Position numbers and translations under genes: made by a program
In this document: piece after piece, positions 11,125 through 23,600 of the stretch
Layout of the letters: every line of letters starts with the position of its first letter
Position numbering within the stretch: the first letter of the stretch is position 1
Assembly (NCBI GenBank): GCA_015680685.1
Contig: MNCI01003660.1
Span: 1,115,098-1,179,097 of the forward strand
Length of the DNA: 64,000 nucleotides
Reading direction: 5' to 3'
From: Gnetum montanum
Taxonomy: Eukaryota > Streptophyta > Gnetopsida > Gnetales > Gnetaceae
The notes under the pieces: model-generated
Seen by the model: only the letters and a program-made list of their open reading frames with translations
Told to the model about the DNA's origin: nothing
Database searches by the model: none

Positions 11125-12089
11125 TAGAGTAGGTTCACTTCAATAATTACTCACCTTCCAACACTAAATCCAAATATTATAAAAGGACAATTAATTTTTC
11201 AAAAAATAAAAAACTAGCTATCCTCAATTATTCAATTAGAAGATTACAATACAATTTCCAAAACCCACAAAACATCCAAAACCTCTCAACCTCTCAAAAC
11301 ACTCAAAAGATGCTATAGAGCATGAGGCTCTACAACCATACAATGGTTTTTCTCAATAAAAGACACAACTAATGGAAAATATCTTCCACAACTTGGGACA
11401 AAGATTTAATTCAAAGAAGTAAACAAGACACAAGAATACATTAGTCAATCTACACACATTGATCTTAGAGCTACAACTACACCTACACTCACTCAATGTG
11501 CTCTATCACATTTTTGCCAAGTTCTCTACTTAAGATCTCTTAGCAAGAATTCTCTTTGACTCCCTGTCTATTCATGTACAAGCATGAAACATCAATATAT
11601 TTATTCAGATAATAAGATAAAAACCTAAGGAAATCTTTCACAAGCTCATCTTAGAATTTCCACACTATTTCTATCCTTTTCCACCTTCTCCCCCCTATTT
11701 CCCAACATGAAATAATTATTTTTGAAAGTTTTTCAGTTGAATGGATTGTTTATAGCCTCCTTCGGTTCTCTTAGAAAAAATAGAACTTTTCGATGAGACA
11801 TTTGCTATTTTTAGATGATGTCTTCTCCCTAGGTGAGATGTCTCCTTTAACTCAAGACATCTTTCTTGAGATGTCTCTTATGTTGGGGAGACATCTCCCT
11901 TAAGACATCTTCACTCTAGTCAAGATGTCTCCTTTAAGACCAAGACATCTCCTATCAACCTCTTAACTCAATTCCTAGGAAAGATGTTTCCATGACCTCT
12001 AAGATGTTTCCATAGAGTCCAAAACCTGTAAAACACACATATAGGAAAGAACAATAGGATTAGAAGAGATGTCTCTACACTACCTCTCA
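11125..12089 (-). repeat. 3' LTR of element B
   Basis: It aligns with 16864-17809. Its reading-direction start is TGAGAGGTAG (right end), and its end has decayed from CA to TA (left end, tagagtagg). Positions 11800-12000 contain about ten copies of AGACATCT or AGATGTCT in both orientations. Confidence 0.8.
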
Positions 12090-12110
12090 CACCCTTCAAA
12101 AAGAGAACTC
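12090..12110 (-). other. Polypurine tract of element B
   Basis: The minus strand reads a T-rich run and then GAAGGGTG directly before TGAGAGG, the LTR start. This is the usual plus-strand primer position. Confidence 0.5.
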
Positions 12111-12879
12111 ATGTGAATAAGGGAGCAAGGGTTGAAATTATCCCCCAATCATGAAGTTTGGTCTTATAGACCCAAATAGCATCATCCACTAACTAATGCT
12201 TCTAATGGATCAAATATTCATGCATCTTGACTCCCTAAGTATTAGAAGCTTCCCTCCACTTAAGTATGATTACCTTTTTCTTCATTGAAGGCTTGGACTA
12301 ATTAATAATCCCCTTTAACTTATTGATGCTACCTTGTATCCTCTTCTTTTCAACTATTTCATAATAGTGCACAAGATCGAAAATATTAAATACAAAATAC
12401 ATACAAAAATAATTTCATAAATTAATATTAAAAGCATTATTACTAATCTTTTCCTCAATTTTTAAAAACCTCATCTTCTTAGCTTTCAATTTGAAGAAAT
12501 TAACATCTCTTAATCCCTTCTTCTTCAAGTGAATCCAAGCTAAGTCATTAATAAAAAAATTTGACATCTATTTTTCCTTATTCCTCCTGAGAACTCTCTC
12601 TTCAACCTTTTTCTCAAGATTTTATTTCACTTATGCATGGATATCCCTTACCTCTTATACAAAATTAGTACTAAGTTAGCTTCCCATCAAAGCTCTTCAA
12701 GGTGTTCATCATCTTTGGATAAAATCCCATACTTCACCTCAAATGGGCTTTTACCAATAGCCACATGAAAAGGATTATTAAATGAAAACTCAACATGATA
12801 CAATAATTTTTTCACCTATTTGGATGTCCATCACATAAAAATCTTAATGTGTTTAGGAAGGATTTATTCACCACCTCTA

Positions 12880-13260
12880 TTTGGCCATTAGATTATTAAT
12901 GATATGCACTAGAAAAATTCAACATTTTCCTTAACATTTTCCAAAGGGACCTCCAAACTTGACTTGTGAATTTGACGTCTTTTTTACTAATAATACTCAA
13001 AGAAATTCCATGCAAGTTCACAACATGTTGGAAAAACAAATTTGCAACATGATAAGCATTACTCACCTTCTTGCACAAAATGAAGTATGTCATCTTGGAG
13101 AACCTATAAACAAGAATAAAAATTGCATATTCTCCACTTTTAGTTTTTGGAATACCACTCATAAGATCCATAGACACACTTTCCCATGGATCCTTCGGAA
13201 TTGGCAAAGACATATAATATTTATTCACTCCTTTATCTCCTTTTAATTTCTAATAATTCA
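12880..13260 (-). pseudogene. Integrase core remnant of element B
   Basis: An open piece at 13228-12896 encodes the DDE integrase core that inserts element DNA: LPIPKDPWESVSMDLMSGIP holds the first catalytic Asp, and YRFSKMTYFI, HVANLFFQHVV and SSAYH follow. Where the second motif (usually VSDRD) is expected the sequence reads ISKKD, so a catalytic position is altered. The third catalytic Glu lies outside the open piece. The wording is clearly plant Ty3/gypsy. Non-functional. Confidence 0.8.
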
Positions 13261-14830
13261 AATACTCTATCACAAATTTTGAAACTTTAGTTGCCATGAT
13301 AAGAAAAAAATCATGCCTACCCACAAGTTCTAATATTTTATCCCTTCCCATAAGACCTATCATGCCACTACAATGCTTTTTAAACAAAAAAATTATCTAA
13401 AATTATAATTAGAAATACATACCTTTCCATTTTTAAATAAAAGTTTATCTTGAATATGATAGTTCCTTCACTGGTCTATCCTACTGATCAATGGCTCTTT
13501 GAGGCTTCTCTAAACCTACCCAAAATCAACATCATACTTATACAAAGAAGTAAAATTACCCATACCTTCCACATGAGGTACACTAAAATTAACCACATGT
13601 AATCTAGACAATGCATAAGCCACCCCATTGGCTTTCCCACTATTGTGCTTCAACAGAAAATTGAACTCTTGTAACTATGTAATCCACTTCATGTGCTTTA
13701 CACTCAACTTCTTTTCTAAGTTTAGAAATTGAAGTTCTTTGTGGTCTGTCATCAAAGTAAACTCCTTGAACAACAAGTAGTGCCTCTAATGCTTGATTTC
13801 TTGAAGAAAGCATACAACTCCTTCTTATATATGTTATATTTTAGCATTAACTTATTCAAATTCTTAAAAAATGAAAGTAGAAAAACTATCTTCTTGTGAA
13901 AATACCCCACTAATGACAAGCTTACTTGCATCCACCTCTACCTAAAAAGGCTTCTAAACATCTAGAATTACAAGCAATGGTTCCCTAGTAATTTTTTCTT
14001 TCAACAAGTCAAAGTTCCATTGGGTTTCACAATTCCACCTAAATTCCTTATTTTTATTTAAAGAAATAAGCATAAACCATGAAATACCACTAAAATTTTT
14101 TATCAATTATTTATAAAAACTTACTAAATCAAGGAATGGTCTTATCTTTCCAACATTCCTAGAAGTTGGCAATTCGTAATAGCCTTCACCTTGGTAGCTT
14201 CTATCCTACTTTGGTTTTTAGAAACCACATGTCCCAAATATGTGATTTTCCTCTTGAAAAAAAATGACTTTTCTTTACATTTATCATCAACTATGCCATC
14301 TCTAACTTAAGACACACCCTCCTTAAGTAATCTAACTACTCTTCCTCATTTGAGCTATACACCAAAGTATTATCAAAAAGGGTAATACTAAAGTTACCAA
14401 TTAAATCATTCAATGTATCATGAATCAACCTCATGAATGTAGCAGGTGCATACGTGAGCCTAAATGGCATCACTAACCACTCAAATAATCCATTCGGTGT
14501 CTTGAAAGTTATCTTTCACTTATCAACAGGTTTGATTCTAATTTGATAGTAACACTCTTCAAATCAATTTTGCTACAATTTCAGCATTGATTAGGATATC
14601 AATGATATCATCTATCCTTGGAATAGGAAACTCATACCTCATTGTTATCTTGTTCACTATCCTAGAATCAATGCATATCCTCCATTCATCATTATCCTTC
14701 TTTAGCACTAGTACCATTGGAACTACACAAGGGGAAATGGATTTCCTTATAAAACCATGTTCAAGTAACTCTTTTACTTGCCTTTGCAATTCAACCTATT
14801 GATTTGGTGTCATCTAGTAAGCTCTCTTAA
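13261..14830 (-). pseudogene. RT and RNase H remnant of element B
   Basis: Reading leftward, 14789-14559 carries MQRQVKELLEHGFIRKS and DEWRICIDSRIVNKIT, the first blocks of Ty3/gypsy RT. Near 14360-14390 the catalytic box reads FDNTLVYSS in place of FDDILVYS, so the second Asp is Asn. Decayed RNase H and the linker to integrase follow down to about 13300, including a block near 13700-13740 where EFTLMTDHKE-like sequence is visible. Many stops. Confidence 0.7.
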
Positions 14831-14889
14831 TTGGAATGGTAGCACCAAGAATAAAATCAATATGATGTTTCACATTCCTCATTGATGGT

Positions 14890-15520
14890 AATTCATCTAA
14901 TTCCCTCTTAAACACCTTGGAAAATTTCTCCTTCAAGCCTAGCACACCTATGGGAAGTTTAACTTACACATCATCATGGTTAGTAGTAATTGTTATCATA
15001 ACAACAAAATCAAAACCTATTTCATCATGTTCCATAATGTATTACCTCTCTCCAAGAAGAATTAAGGAAGCATTAAATAAGCTTTTTTGCCTCACTTTTT
15101 TATCTATCATTGAAATCAACTCATGAATTTTGTTAGGTCTAGCTACACTTCCCACATTTCTTACTCCATCAAACTAAGCACCATTGTTAAAATTCCAAGG
15201 TCTACCAAGATTTACATCAACATAATCTATTGGAAGTACATCACACTTCACAACATCATGAAAATCCTTGATTTTAAATTTCAAAGTACATTGTTCCCTT
15301 ACCTCTTAGGAAAAATCTCTAGATAACTCATGTACCTTATAAGGTCTAGGATAAGGATTAGATACCAACCCCAATCTAGCAACTTCTCTAGGAGAAATAA
15401 CATTTTATTAGGCTTCCCCATCAATCAAAATATGAATCCATTTCCCACTAAGCAAACCTCTAGCTACAAACTAAAATAACAATTTTCTATTAGAATGATC
15501 TCCTCTATCCAGATTCCCCA
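14890..15520 (-). pseudogene. Protease-region remnant of element B
   Basis: Between gag and RT the minus strand shows a stretch with LIDGEA (near 15425), which occupies the position of the retropepsin D-S/T-G, and further on words like VLPIDYVDVNLG that resemble the protease C-terminal half of this Ty3/gypsy group. Several stops and at least one frame change are present. The assignment is by order and weak motif. Confidence 0.45.
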
Positions 15521-15535
15521 TGAATACATAAGAAT

Positions 15536-16800
15536 TTAATTTAGAAAATTTCTCAATTTTTGAAGCATTAGAATTACCTCTTTGATGACCTTGTCCTGAT
15601 GTCTCCTCGACCTCCATGATTTATACATCTTTCCCCTTGGTTGTCTTGTGAATTGGACATTCCCATTGCTTGTATTCCCATTCTTCACACTTAAAATATG
15701 ATATTGTTGATTAGTTGCTTCCCTGACCCTTGTCGTCCTTATCTTGGTCCTTCCTAGCTTTTCCCTTCTCATCATCTCTTCAATCTTCTTGTCATGACTA
15801 GCATTCTTATCCTCACATTTGTACTTGGATTTCTTTTCAGATTTAGATCCCTTCTTCTTCCCCTTGGAAGTTTGTTTACTCTTATTTCCAAATCCACTTA
15901 ATTTCTTCTTAGTCTTGACTACCAAATCATAAGCCTCATCAATATTTTGTAACCCATAAAAAGATAACTCCTACTAGTAAACCATTTTGAAACCTCCTAA
16001 AAAGATTGAAGCTTGTTCATATTCTTCCTAATTCACTTTATATTGATGGAATAGATCACAAAATTCAATGTAAAATTCTTTAACATCCTTGTCACCTTAC
16101 CTTAGGAATTTCAACTTCATAATAGTCTCTTATCACTAATGGGACTATTCAAATTTTCTTTTCAACATAGATTTCATTAGATCCCAATCTTTGATGGGTT
16201 GACCATTTCATCCTTCATAATCCTAGGACTACTTTTCCCATCAATTAGAAGCCATACCTTCTAATCTAGATTCAACAATAGGTTCCCTCAAGTTATTTGG
16301 TACCTCTTCCAACTAGATATGCTTCTTAAGTACCTTCAGCTAACTTGCAAACAAATTAGTGCCATATACACCATTAAAAGTCTTCAACTAAATGTCCAGA
16401 AGTCTTGTAGCATGTTTAAATGCTTTAGCAAGTCTTCCCTCATCTTCCTCATCCATATCACCTAGAGAAGAAGTATCTCCCATAGTTGAGGTCCTTGGAA
16501 TTCTCATCTAAGGAATAGGATTCCCTCCCATTGGAGTCATTGGTTGATGGGTTTCTAAGCTCCCATAGCTCAATTAAGCTTTCTCATCATTATCTTCATC
16601 TTCTTATGCTTGTGAAACTTCTTCATCTAAATTTGCATGTTCATTACCTCTATATCTTTAGATGTGGCTACGATTTTCATTTTTATCTACCTTTGTGCTA
16701 ATTTCATCTAACTGAGCAATCATAATTTGGAATGAAGAATTCATGCTCTCCATGTCTCTATTCAGGGACTAAACCTATCTTTTCTTAGTCATTATCTAAA
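15536..16800 (-). pseudogene. gag: gag remnant of element B
   Basis: An open piece at 15925-15536 is very Lys-rich (KKKGSKSEKKSKYKCEDK) and corresponds to the nucleocapsid end of gag. A further upstream section (16800-15930) includes NWDLMKSMLKRKF-like wording typical of retrotransposon gag domains. No intact CCHC knuckle remains. Confidence 0.55.
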
Positions 16801-16863
16801 TTATACAAGATTCTCCACAAAATCCAATCAACAATCAACATAATTCTCTAGTATAAATAAAGT

Positions 16864-17809
16864 TGGAATAGATTCACTTTAATAATTAATCATCTTCCAA
16901 TACTAAATCTAGATATTATGAAAAGATCATTAATTTTCTATAAAATAAGAAACTAGCTACCTTCAATTATTCAATTTGAAGATTTCAATAGGGTTTCAAA
17001 AATTCATAAAACATCCAAAACCTCTCAAAACACTCAAACATTGCTACAAAGCATGAGGCTCTACAACCATACAATGACTATTCTTAATGCAAGACAAAAC
17101 TAATGGAAAATCTGTCCCACAACCTAGGATTGAGATTCAATTTAGAGAAGTAAATAAGAGATAAGAACATATAGGTTAATCCACACACATTGACCATGGA
17201 GTTGTAGCCACACCTACACTCACTTGATGTGCTTTATCACACTCTTGCCAAGCTATCCTTTACTAAAGATCTTTCACCAAGACTTATTTCTTACTTCCAA
17301 TCCATCCATGTATAAGCATGAAACATCAATATATTTATTAAGAAAATTATATTGAAATATAAAAAAAAATCTTCCACAAGTTCATATTTAATTTTTCACA
17401 CTAATTTTATCTTTTTCCAACTCCTGGCTATTTCCCAACTTGAAATGATAAATTCTAGAAGTTTCCTGACTGTACGAGTCATCTTTGGCCTCCTTGGATC
17501 ATCTTATCAAAAACATAACTTTTAGGCAAGACATCTACTATTTTTAGTAGATGTACCCTCCCTATTTGAGATGTCGCCTTTGCCTCAAGACATCTCTTCT
17601 ATGGGGGAGACATCTTCACTCTAGTCAAGACATCTCCTCTGAGACCAAGACATCTCTTGTCAATTTAAGATGTCTTTTGAGATAACACAACTCCTAGAAA
17701 AGATGTCTTTTTGACCCCTTATATGTTTCCACAAAGCTTAAAACCTACAAAACACATATGTAGGAAAGAACAAGGGGATTAGAAGAGGTTCACTACATCA
17801 ATCCCTCTA
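16864..17809 (-). repeat. 5' LTR of element B
   Basis: The partner of 11125-12089. It keeps TGGAATAG at its left end, while the right end has decayed to ccctcta. The AGACATCT array is at 17520-17710. Just inside the element the minus strand has a weak resemblance to a tRNA-Met primer site (TTTATACTAGAGAA), too decayed to assert. Confidence 0.8.
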
Positions 17810-18150
17810 TCTAGATTAACCATTAGGATATCCAGCTTGGATGTATTTTCAATACTCAATATCATATGTTTAATGTTTCATTTGATCCATGGATTCAACC
17901 TAATGATTCATTTCATAGTCAGTATAATAAATTTGGTTATCTACCTAAGCTCTATTATTCTACTTACCCTTTTGTTCAAAGAGCAAATGAATCAAGGGTT
18001 GATTTCCTCTTTTACAAATCTCTAATCTATAGAACAAGATATGCTACCATCTATGAAGATTTTCATTCATACTAGCTAACATCAATTATTATCAAAATAA
18101 GAAACATAACCTTATCTATTATTCTCCTTCTTCAATGAGATATTAGGACT
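17810..18150 (+). pseudogene. Endogenous pararetrovirus, C-terminal segment beyond element B
   Basis: An open frame at 17866-18075 (MFNVSFDPWIQPND, FGYLPKLYYSTYPF, SLIYRTRYATIYEDF) continues in the direction of 10851-11124. It is unusually free of stops for this region. The link to the virus is inferred from strand, position and the compatible interruption by element B. I recognise no domain. Confidence 0.5.
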
Positions 18151-19830
18151 AATAACATAGAAGAGAGGTTGAATACATTCCTCAATTTGAAGAACCAAGA
18201 CAACCAAAACCACACTCAAATTTACATAGTTCCCCAACTTGGGTACTTTCACACTCAAAGGGTAAAATCTTTGCATACCTCAAGACTTTGTTCCTTCAAA
18301 AATATGGTTTAAAGGGTATCACAACCTTTACAAAATTTTAGCTCTACAAGGAATGTTTTCTCACAGGAAACACACTCAACCCTGCAAGGACCCAACAAGC
18401 TCAAAATATGGTTTCAAGAATCCCACAACATTTACAATGACAAGAGCTTCACACAGAGAATTTTCTCTTAAGAAGCACACTAAAACCTATAAGGTCCTGA
18501 CAAGCTTAATAGATTCCTTCCTATAAGAATCACATTAACCTAGTAGCACTTACAAAGGAAGAAAAATAATCAACAAAAAAATGTAACTACACTTTATAAG
18601 TTCCTTGCTTTAAGGATCTTACAACACAAAATGCAACTCATAAAATATGTAGAAATGAGAAACAAAATAATTTACAAGATGTGAAGGAATATTCATATGA
18701 ATAGTTCTTTTTTTTTCACTAAGATTTCATTCCATTTATAACCTTTCTTCTTTTCAAATAATTGTTGGGATTCATGCAATAGCTAGGAAATGGCTAGTTG
18801 GAACATTCCATTTGAGCTTGGGATGTCTCTTTCAAATTCATCCTCTTGCAAGTGGGATGTCTCAAGTAAAATTGGGATTTCTATTGTTATTGTTAGACAT
18901 ATAGCCTGAAACTTGAGCTCTAACATTGGAACATCTACTAATCTCTTGGGAAGTTTGGGCATATAACAAAACACTTTCTTTCAGCTTTTAGGATCCATGC
19001 ACCCTTGTGATTTCTTTAAAATTTTATAATCTTGGTTGAAACTTCATTACTTCATATTGACAACTCAACTCTCATTTTGATCTCAACTTGTTCTTTATTC
19101 TAATCTCTTCTTTACACCATTTAATTTCTTATCCTAATCTTATCATGCTCTTGTCATCTTATTTTTTCTTTTCAATTCCTACAAGATCCACAAGCACATT
19201 TTTCACATTCTCCACTTTCCAATGTTTTGACATATCAAAAAGTCAACAAGATCTACACTTCAATGCATGTGATGCATGATATTCTTCTCCAACCAAAAAT
19301 GTCATGCCAACATCAAATTAGATGTATATGTTGAACCCACACATTATGACACTTACTCCCCCACTAAGCATAAAATCTATAGTCATGATGAAAGAAAGGC
19401 CTAGAGAGGTGTGAAATGTTTGGATGGACCCCAAGATTCCTTTGTTTAATGATAAAGTTGGATCTAGGAGAATCTATGACTCTCCTAAAGATGCGTGGAT
19501 CTATGTTTATACATGTTGTCCTATCATCTTGCTTGTCATATTTCATTTCTTTTGAAAAGGTGTGGATGTAAATTAAGATGATATAAGATCAAATATATTC
19601 TCTCTTATCTCTTACACTATTTTGAATTTTCTTTTTGAAATATAAAAGAAGTCTTAGGCCATATGCTAGAGGCATCAGTAGAAACAATTGAAATATTGCT
19701 TCTTATGTGAAATTTTTTAAGCATTTCTTTCAAGCATCCCTAGCTACATGTGTATGCCCTTGTTGGATTTCTTAATAGATAGTGGTATGTGTTTCTAAAA
19801 TTTCTTTTCTATATTACTTTAATTATAAGG
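18151..19830. other. Unclear repeat-like stretch between two pararetrovirus copies
   Basis: No coding frame of value. 18180-18650 holds locally repeated wording (caagctcaaaatatggtttcaagaatcccacaac and variants) suggesting old internal duplication. 18810-18960 contains GGGATGTCTC twice, recalling the LTR motif of element B without further alignment. Confidence 0.35.
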
Positions 19831-21060
19831 ACTTTTATAGGACTTACAGCCATAATTAGGAACTTTCTTTTGTGATTTGGATCAATGAGAAGATCTTCTA
19901 TCATGTTTGGAAAATTTCATGGATTTAGGAGACTAGAAGGCATAAAACTCTAGATGAATGTTGTAATAGAAATTTTTCTTAAACTGGGATATATTATTTT
20001 TAATGACTTCTTAGGTTTTTAATTCTTTATACATAATGGTGTCTATCTATCTTATGAATTGAACTATTTCCCAAAAACTCATTATTAAAACTTTCTTCCC
20101 AATACTATTAAGTTCATGTTTATATTTAGTAGAAAATAAAGATGTAAAAGAACTTATGAAACTTTCTTTGGCTATTTCATTATGTAATAATCCTCCATTA
20201 TAATACCAAAATGAAATCTATTGAAGAACTAAGAAATTATTCTCTATAAGATTCTAGTATATAAGCTTTTACTACTATGAATTCATGAGATATTGCATTC
20301 ACAAAATCTTTACTTGTACCATTATAAAAACCTTATTTAATAGATATTGGAATATGATTTCACAAATCATTTAAAGTACCTACTGTGAAAAAAATAACAT
20401 TATGGATGTCTTCTACAAGACATTTTTGTTGAAGGATCATGTGGTTATCAATTAGTCCTATAATCTCTTAGATAGCTTGTAGTTTTTTTTTTTATGTAAG
20501 GCCATCTAGATTAAAACATTTAGACATGTCACTAATAGGCTTTATTATAATGATAGGTTTTTTTTTCTTTTGTTTTTTTTTATTTTAATTTTGTACTATT
20601 GATTATCCTACATGTGATGATTAGCTTACTCCTTCTTCTACCCCTTTCATTTTAGAAGTATAGATATGTTTATTTTTAGATAAATAAACCTATTTTTATC
20701 TAAAGAATAAATAAGTTCCATAAATTTACTTCATAGAATAATATTTTTAAGATGATAATACTAATGTTTATTTTTCGAATTGTCTAGTTATGGACCTAAA
20801 ATCTTACTAACAATTCTTTGTAATAGAAAGAATTTCTACAATTTTTTTATTACTTCAATTTTCCAATTGGATTATGTTTGTAGGTTCATCCTCTATAGTC
20901 ATTTGATATCTAAGAAATGATCTTTTTCATTTGATAGCAGATGAGTTAATTACTATCTTATTCTAACTTGGTTGGTTATCATATTATGTACAAGTATATT
21001 CAATGGCTCATGTTTTTCATTAGGATCTTTGTCAAACCTAGGAGATGAATCAAAATAATA
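19831..21060 (-). pseudogene. Second endogenous pararetrovirus copy, capsid-side remnant
   Basis: The reverse complement aligns with 136 to about 1300. For example, the complement of 20540-20520 matches ataaagcctattagtgacatg against 621-650, and the complement near 20800 matches the run around 348-430. Both copies are decayed and differ by many substitutions and small indels. The match ends near 19831 on the left and near 21030-21060 on the right, where the first copy also ends. Confidence 0.7.
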
Positions 21061-22100
21061 TTCAAAAGTAATAGACTATATTCCTATCCCTATAACTTTT
21101 AAGCTCTCTTTGCAAGAATACTCTTGTTCTTGAAGCTACTAAATTTTTATGAGGAAATGAAAGATCATATTCTATATTACTACATGATACTTCATCAAAC
21201 TAGTCTAGAGTCAAAGTTTTACTCTTAATACTATCTATATCTATTTTTTATGGTTTAAGTATTTTTAAAGATCTAGAAGATTAAACCTATTTGAAAGGAA
21301 TCATGAGTGGAGAACTTAGGTGTTTTAATATTTGTAGAATAAAGTCTTTTAGGTAAGTAAGATGACACTCGTTTTAGAATCAATTTATAGAAAGATATTA
21401 TGTTGTCATCTAATGTAGGATAGACTTTATGAATAGGTAATTTTTTTGTATTAATATTTGCACCCCATTCTATATTAGTGAAACCTACTTATGTGACCTA
21501 ATTTCTAAAGAGTATTAATGTCACAATACTTGTACTACTAAATAATATAAAAACTAATCTAGAATCTTTTATGGTGTCAATACTATAATAATGCATATCT
21601 ATAGGAATGTATATCATCATCAAAAAAGTATTAAAAATATTTAAATCTTTAAGAATTAACATAATGTTTGGTAAGGTAACGATCATCGCATCTAACTCTA
21701 AGTGTTAGCTTGTGTAATAATGTATTCTTAAAATGTTTTTGATCTTTGATCTAAGAGAGATACCCAGTAAGGATTTTTAAGGCAATAATTGAAATGTTGG
21801 GGGAGGTAAACATTTAATACTGTAATATGTATGTAGTTATATCATTTGCTAATCCATTTATTCCATGCATGCACATTATCCCTTTTTGCTTAATATCTAC
21901 TAATGTTTGATGAAAACATTTAGCATAGATTATTAGACTTTTTCAATGATCCATAAATTTCCTTTTGATTTGAGGGATAATAATTGAGAAATTGATTTTT
22001 TTATACTATTTTCTAGTCACGAGGTTTCCTAGCTCAATTTCATGTTAGGTTGTATTAGACCTTGGATTATGATAATCCTTATCAAAACATCTTTCTAGGA
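21061..22100 (-). pseudogene. Possible upstream part of the second pararetrovirus copy
   Basis: Coding-like minus-strand sequence continues beyond the part shared with the first copy. The piece at 21686-21498 reads DLNIFNTFLMMIYIPIDMH, and further upstream words such as GIMCMHGINGLANDI and SPNISIIALKILTGYLS occur with few stops. In this virus family the movement protein precedes the capsid protein, so that is the natural candidate. I cannot see a diagnostic movement-protein motif. Confidence 0.35.
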
Positions 22101-22620
22101 CTAGAAGGGGAACCTCTATGAAACTAAACATTATTTGCTGAATTTTGTCTCTACTTATGTTCTTATGTTCTATTGTTTTTATACTTTTCCTAAGTGTTAT
22201 TGAAGTGTTATGTCAATATAGTCATGTCATGTCAATGCTCTACAACTTCAACATTAGTTGTTTCATCTTTCTATCAACCTCTATTGATGTATTACATTGA
22301 AATACTAATCTTACATTGATTCTCTATGACTTTAGTGTTCTTATTAAATAAAAAATTTTCATATTTTGCTTCAAGTATGAACCCATTTGTAGGGAAGAAC
22401 TGATGTACTAGTAGCAATCTTATGAAGTCACATTGTCTTTACAATTTTAACTATGATGTCATCTCTACTTTAAGTTTCTCAAAGACCCAAAAGCTTAAGG
22501 ACATGAAGATGAGTCAAGCTTTCTCTAATGGATTAAGCCTAAAGGACTACAAAATATCCTATGCCAAGTAATATCTGGGCTCTCTTTTAACACCTAACAT
22601 GTTCAAGCTCATGATAGAGT
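22101..22620. other. No recognisable feature
   Basis: AT-rich sequence with no usable frame, repeat boundary or RNA gene that I can support. Confidence 0.3.
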
Positions 22621-23600
22621 ACAAGTGTGCTAATTAATAGCGACTCTTTCTTCCCAATCCAAATTGTCTAGTTGAACTAGATAACAAGGAAGCTAAAAAA
22701 GTAGCAAAACTTATCTTGGAGTAGGAGAAAATGCATGAATGTATACACTTGTAGATTAAGGAGGCTAGGATGAAAGACACCCTAGAACAACCTTTTAGTT
22801 CTCACATCACTCTTAGAAGAAGGAGAGGAAGCATTCACTCTAAATCTCACATACATTTCATAGATGAAGACAAAAAGAAACCAATATGAAAGCATATTCA
22901 CATTCATAAAATTAGCATCATAGCTACTTAGACTACTACACCTGAATTTGTTCCACTAAATACTGAACCTCTAAGTAACCCTCATCCATCTTCTAATCCT
23001 ATATTCAACCTTTTGGAAATGCTCATTTTATCCCTCAACTAGAATATACTCAATCTTCTTTTAAATCCTCTTCGCATCCTACTTCCATTATTGTACCATA
23101 TAGCATTCCTTAGCCTACTAGCATGCTCTTTTTTCTAGTATACTTGTCTGATCTAACCTCATTTGGTGCACTTGCCTCCACAACTTTTGAATCCATTTCT
23201 CATGTACATCTTCCTTTAAGATCCATACTTGCTACTACAATTCAACTTGCTATTAACTCTGTTAGAATAGATCCATAATTTTTGGCATTACCTAATCACA
23301 TGATGTATTTCCTTTAAAATAATAAAGACAAAATGAAAAATGTACTAACCATGCAATAAAACTCTCCTATTTCCTTGAATCAAGTCTTAAGTAATTCCAT
23401 AAGATCTATGATTTCTTTCCTAGTCTTACCTAAGGGAGTTTTTCTACCTACTTTAACACATGTGGTGAAGCGGAGGACCACATGAACCATTTAGTCATAT
23501 TTAAAATGAAGGCATGCTTCTAGCTACTTACTTAGATATTGTGATAACGTGCTTTTCAAACTATCTTTTTGGAAGAGATTTGGAATGGTTTTGATCCCTA
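22621..23600 (+). pseudogene. gag-like fragment (element F) left of element E
   Basis: Broken plus-strand frames include EAEDHMNHLVIFKMKACF near 23480-23525, which resembles the opening of plant Ty3/gypsy gag domains, and LFGRDLEWF near 23565-23590 before a stop, which matches the WF/WY motif of gag. Upstream is a Lys- and Arg-rich stretch (about 22640-22890, KLILEQEKMHE-like and HITLRRRRGSIHS). It is cut by the LTR of element E and seems to resume near 50016. Confidence 0.45.

Larger units (their letters stand above)
11125..17809 (-). mobile_element. Element B: degraded Ty3/gypsy LTR retrotransposon
   Basis: A 6.7-kb element reading on the minus strand. The LTRs are 11125-12089 and 16864-17809, about 950 bases each. 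Decayed gag (16800-15536), protease (about 15500-14900), RT and RNase H (about 14800-13300) and integrase (about 13250-12880) follow in canonical order. It lies inside the plus-strand pararetrovirus. No clean target duplication remains: the flanks are atacc and tctag, and alternative boundaries give cctag and tctag. The RT and integrase wording is that of plant Ty3/gypsy, probably a chromovirus, but no chromodomain is seen. Confidence 0.8.

Noticed and set aside
12959-13246. Plus-strand frame of 95 codons
   Set aside because: It lies opposite the clearly recognisable integrase core of element B.
11120-17814. A clean target duplication for element B
   Set aside because: Candidates (atacc/tctag or cctag/tctag) depend on where decayed LTR ends are placed; none is convincing.
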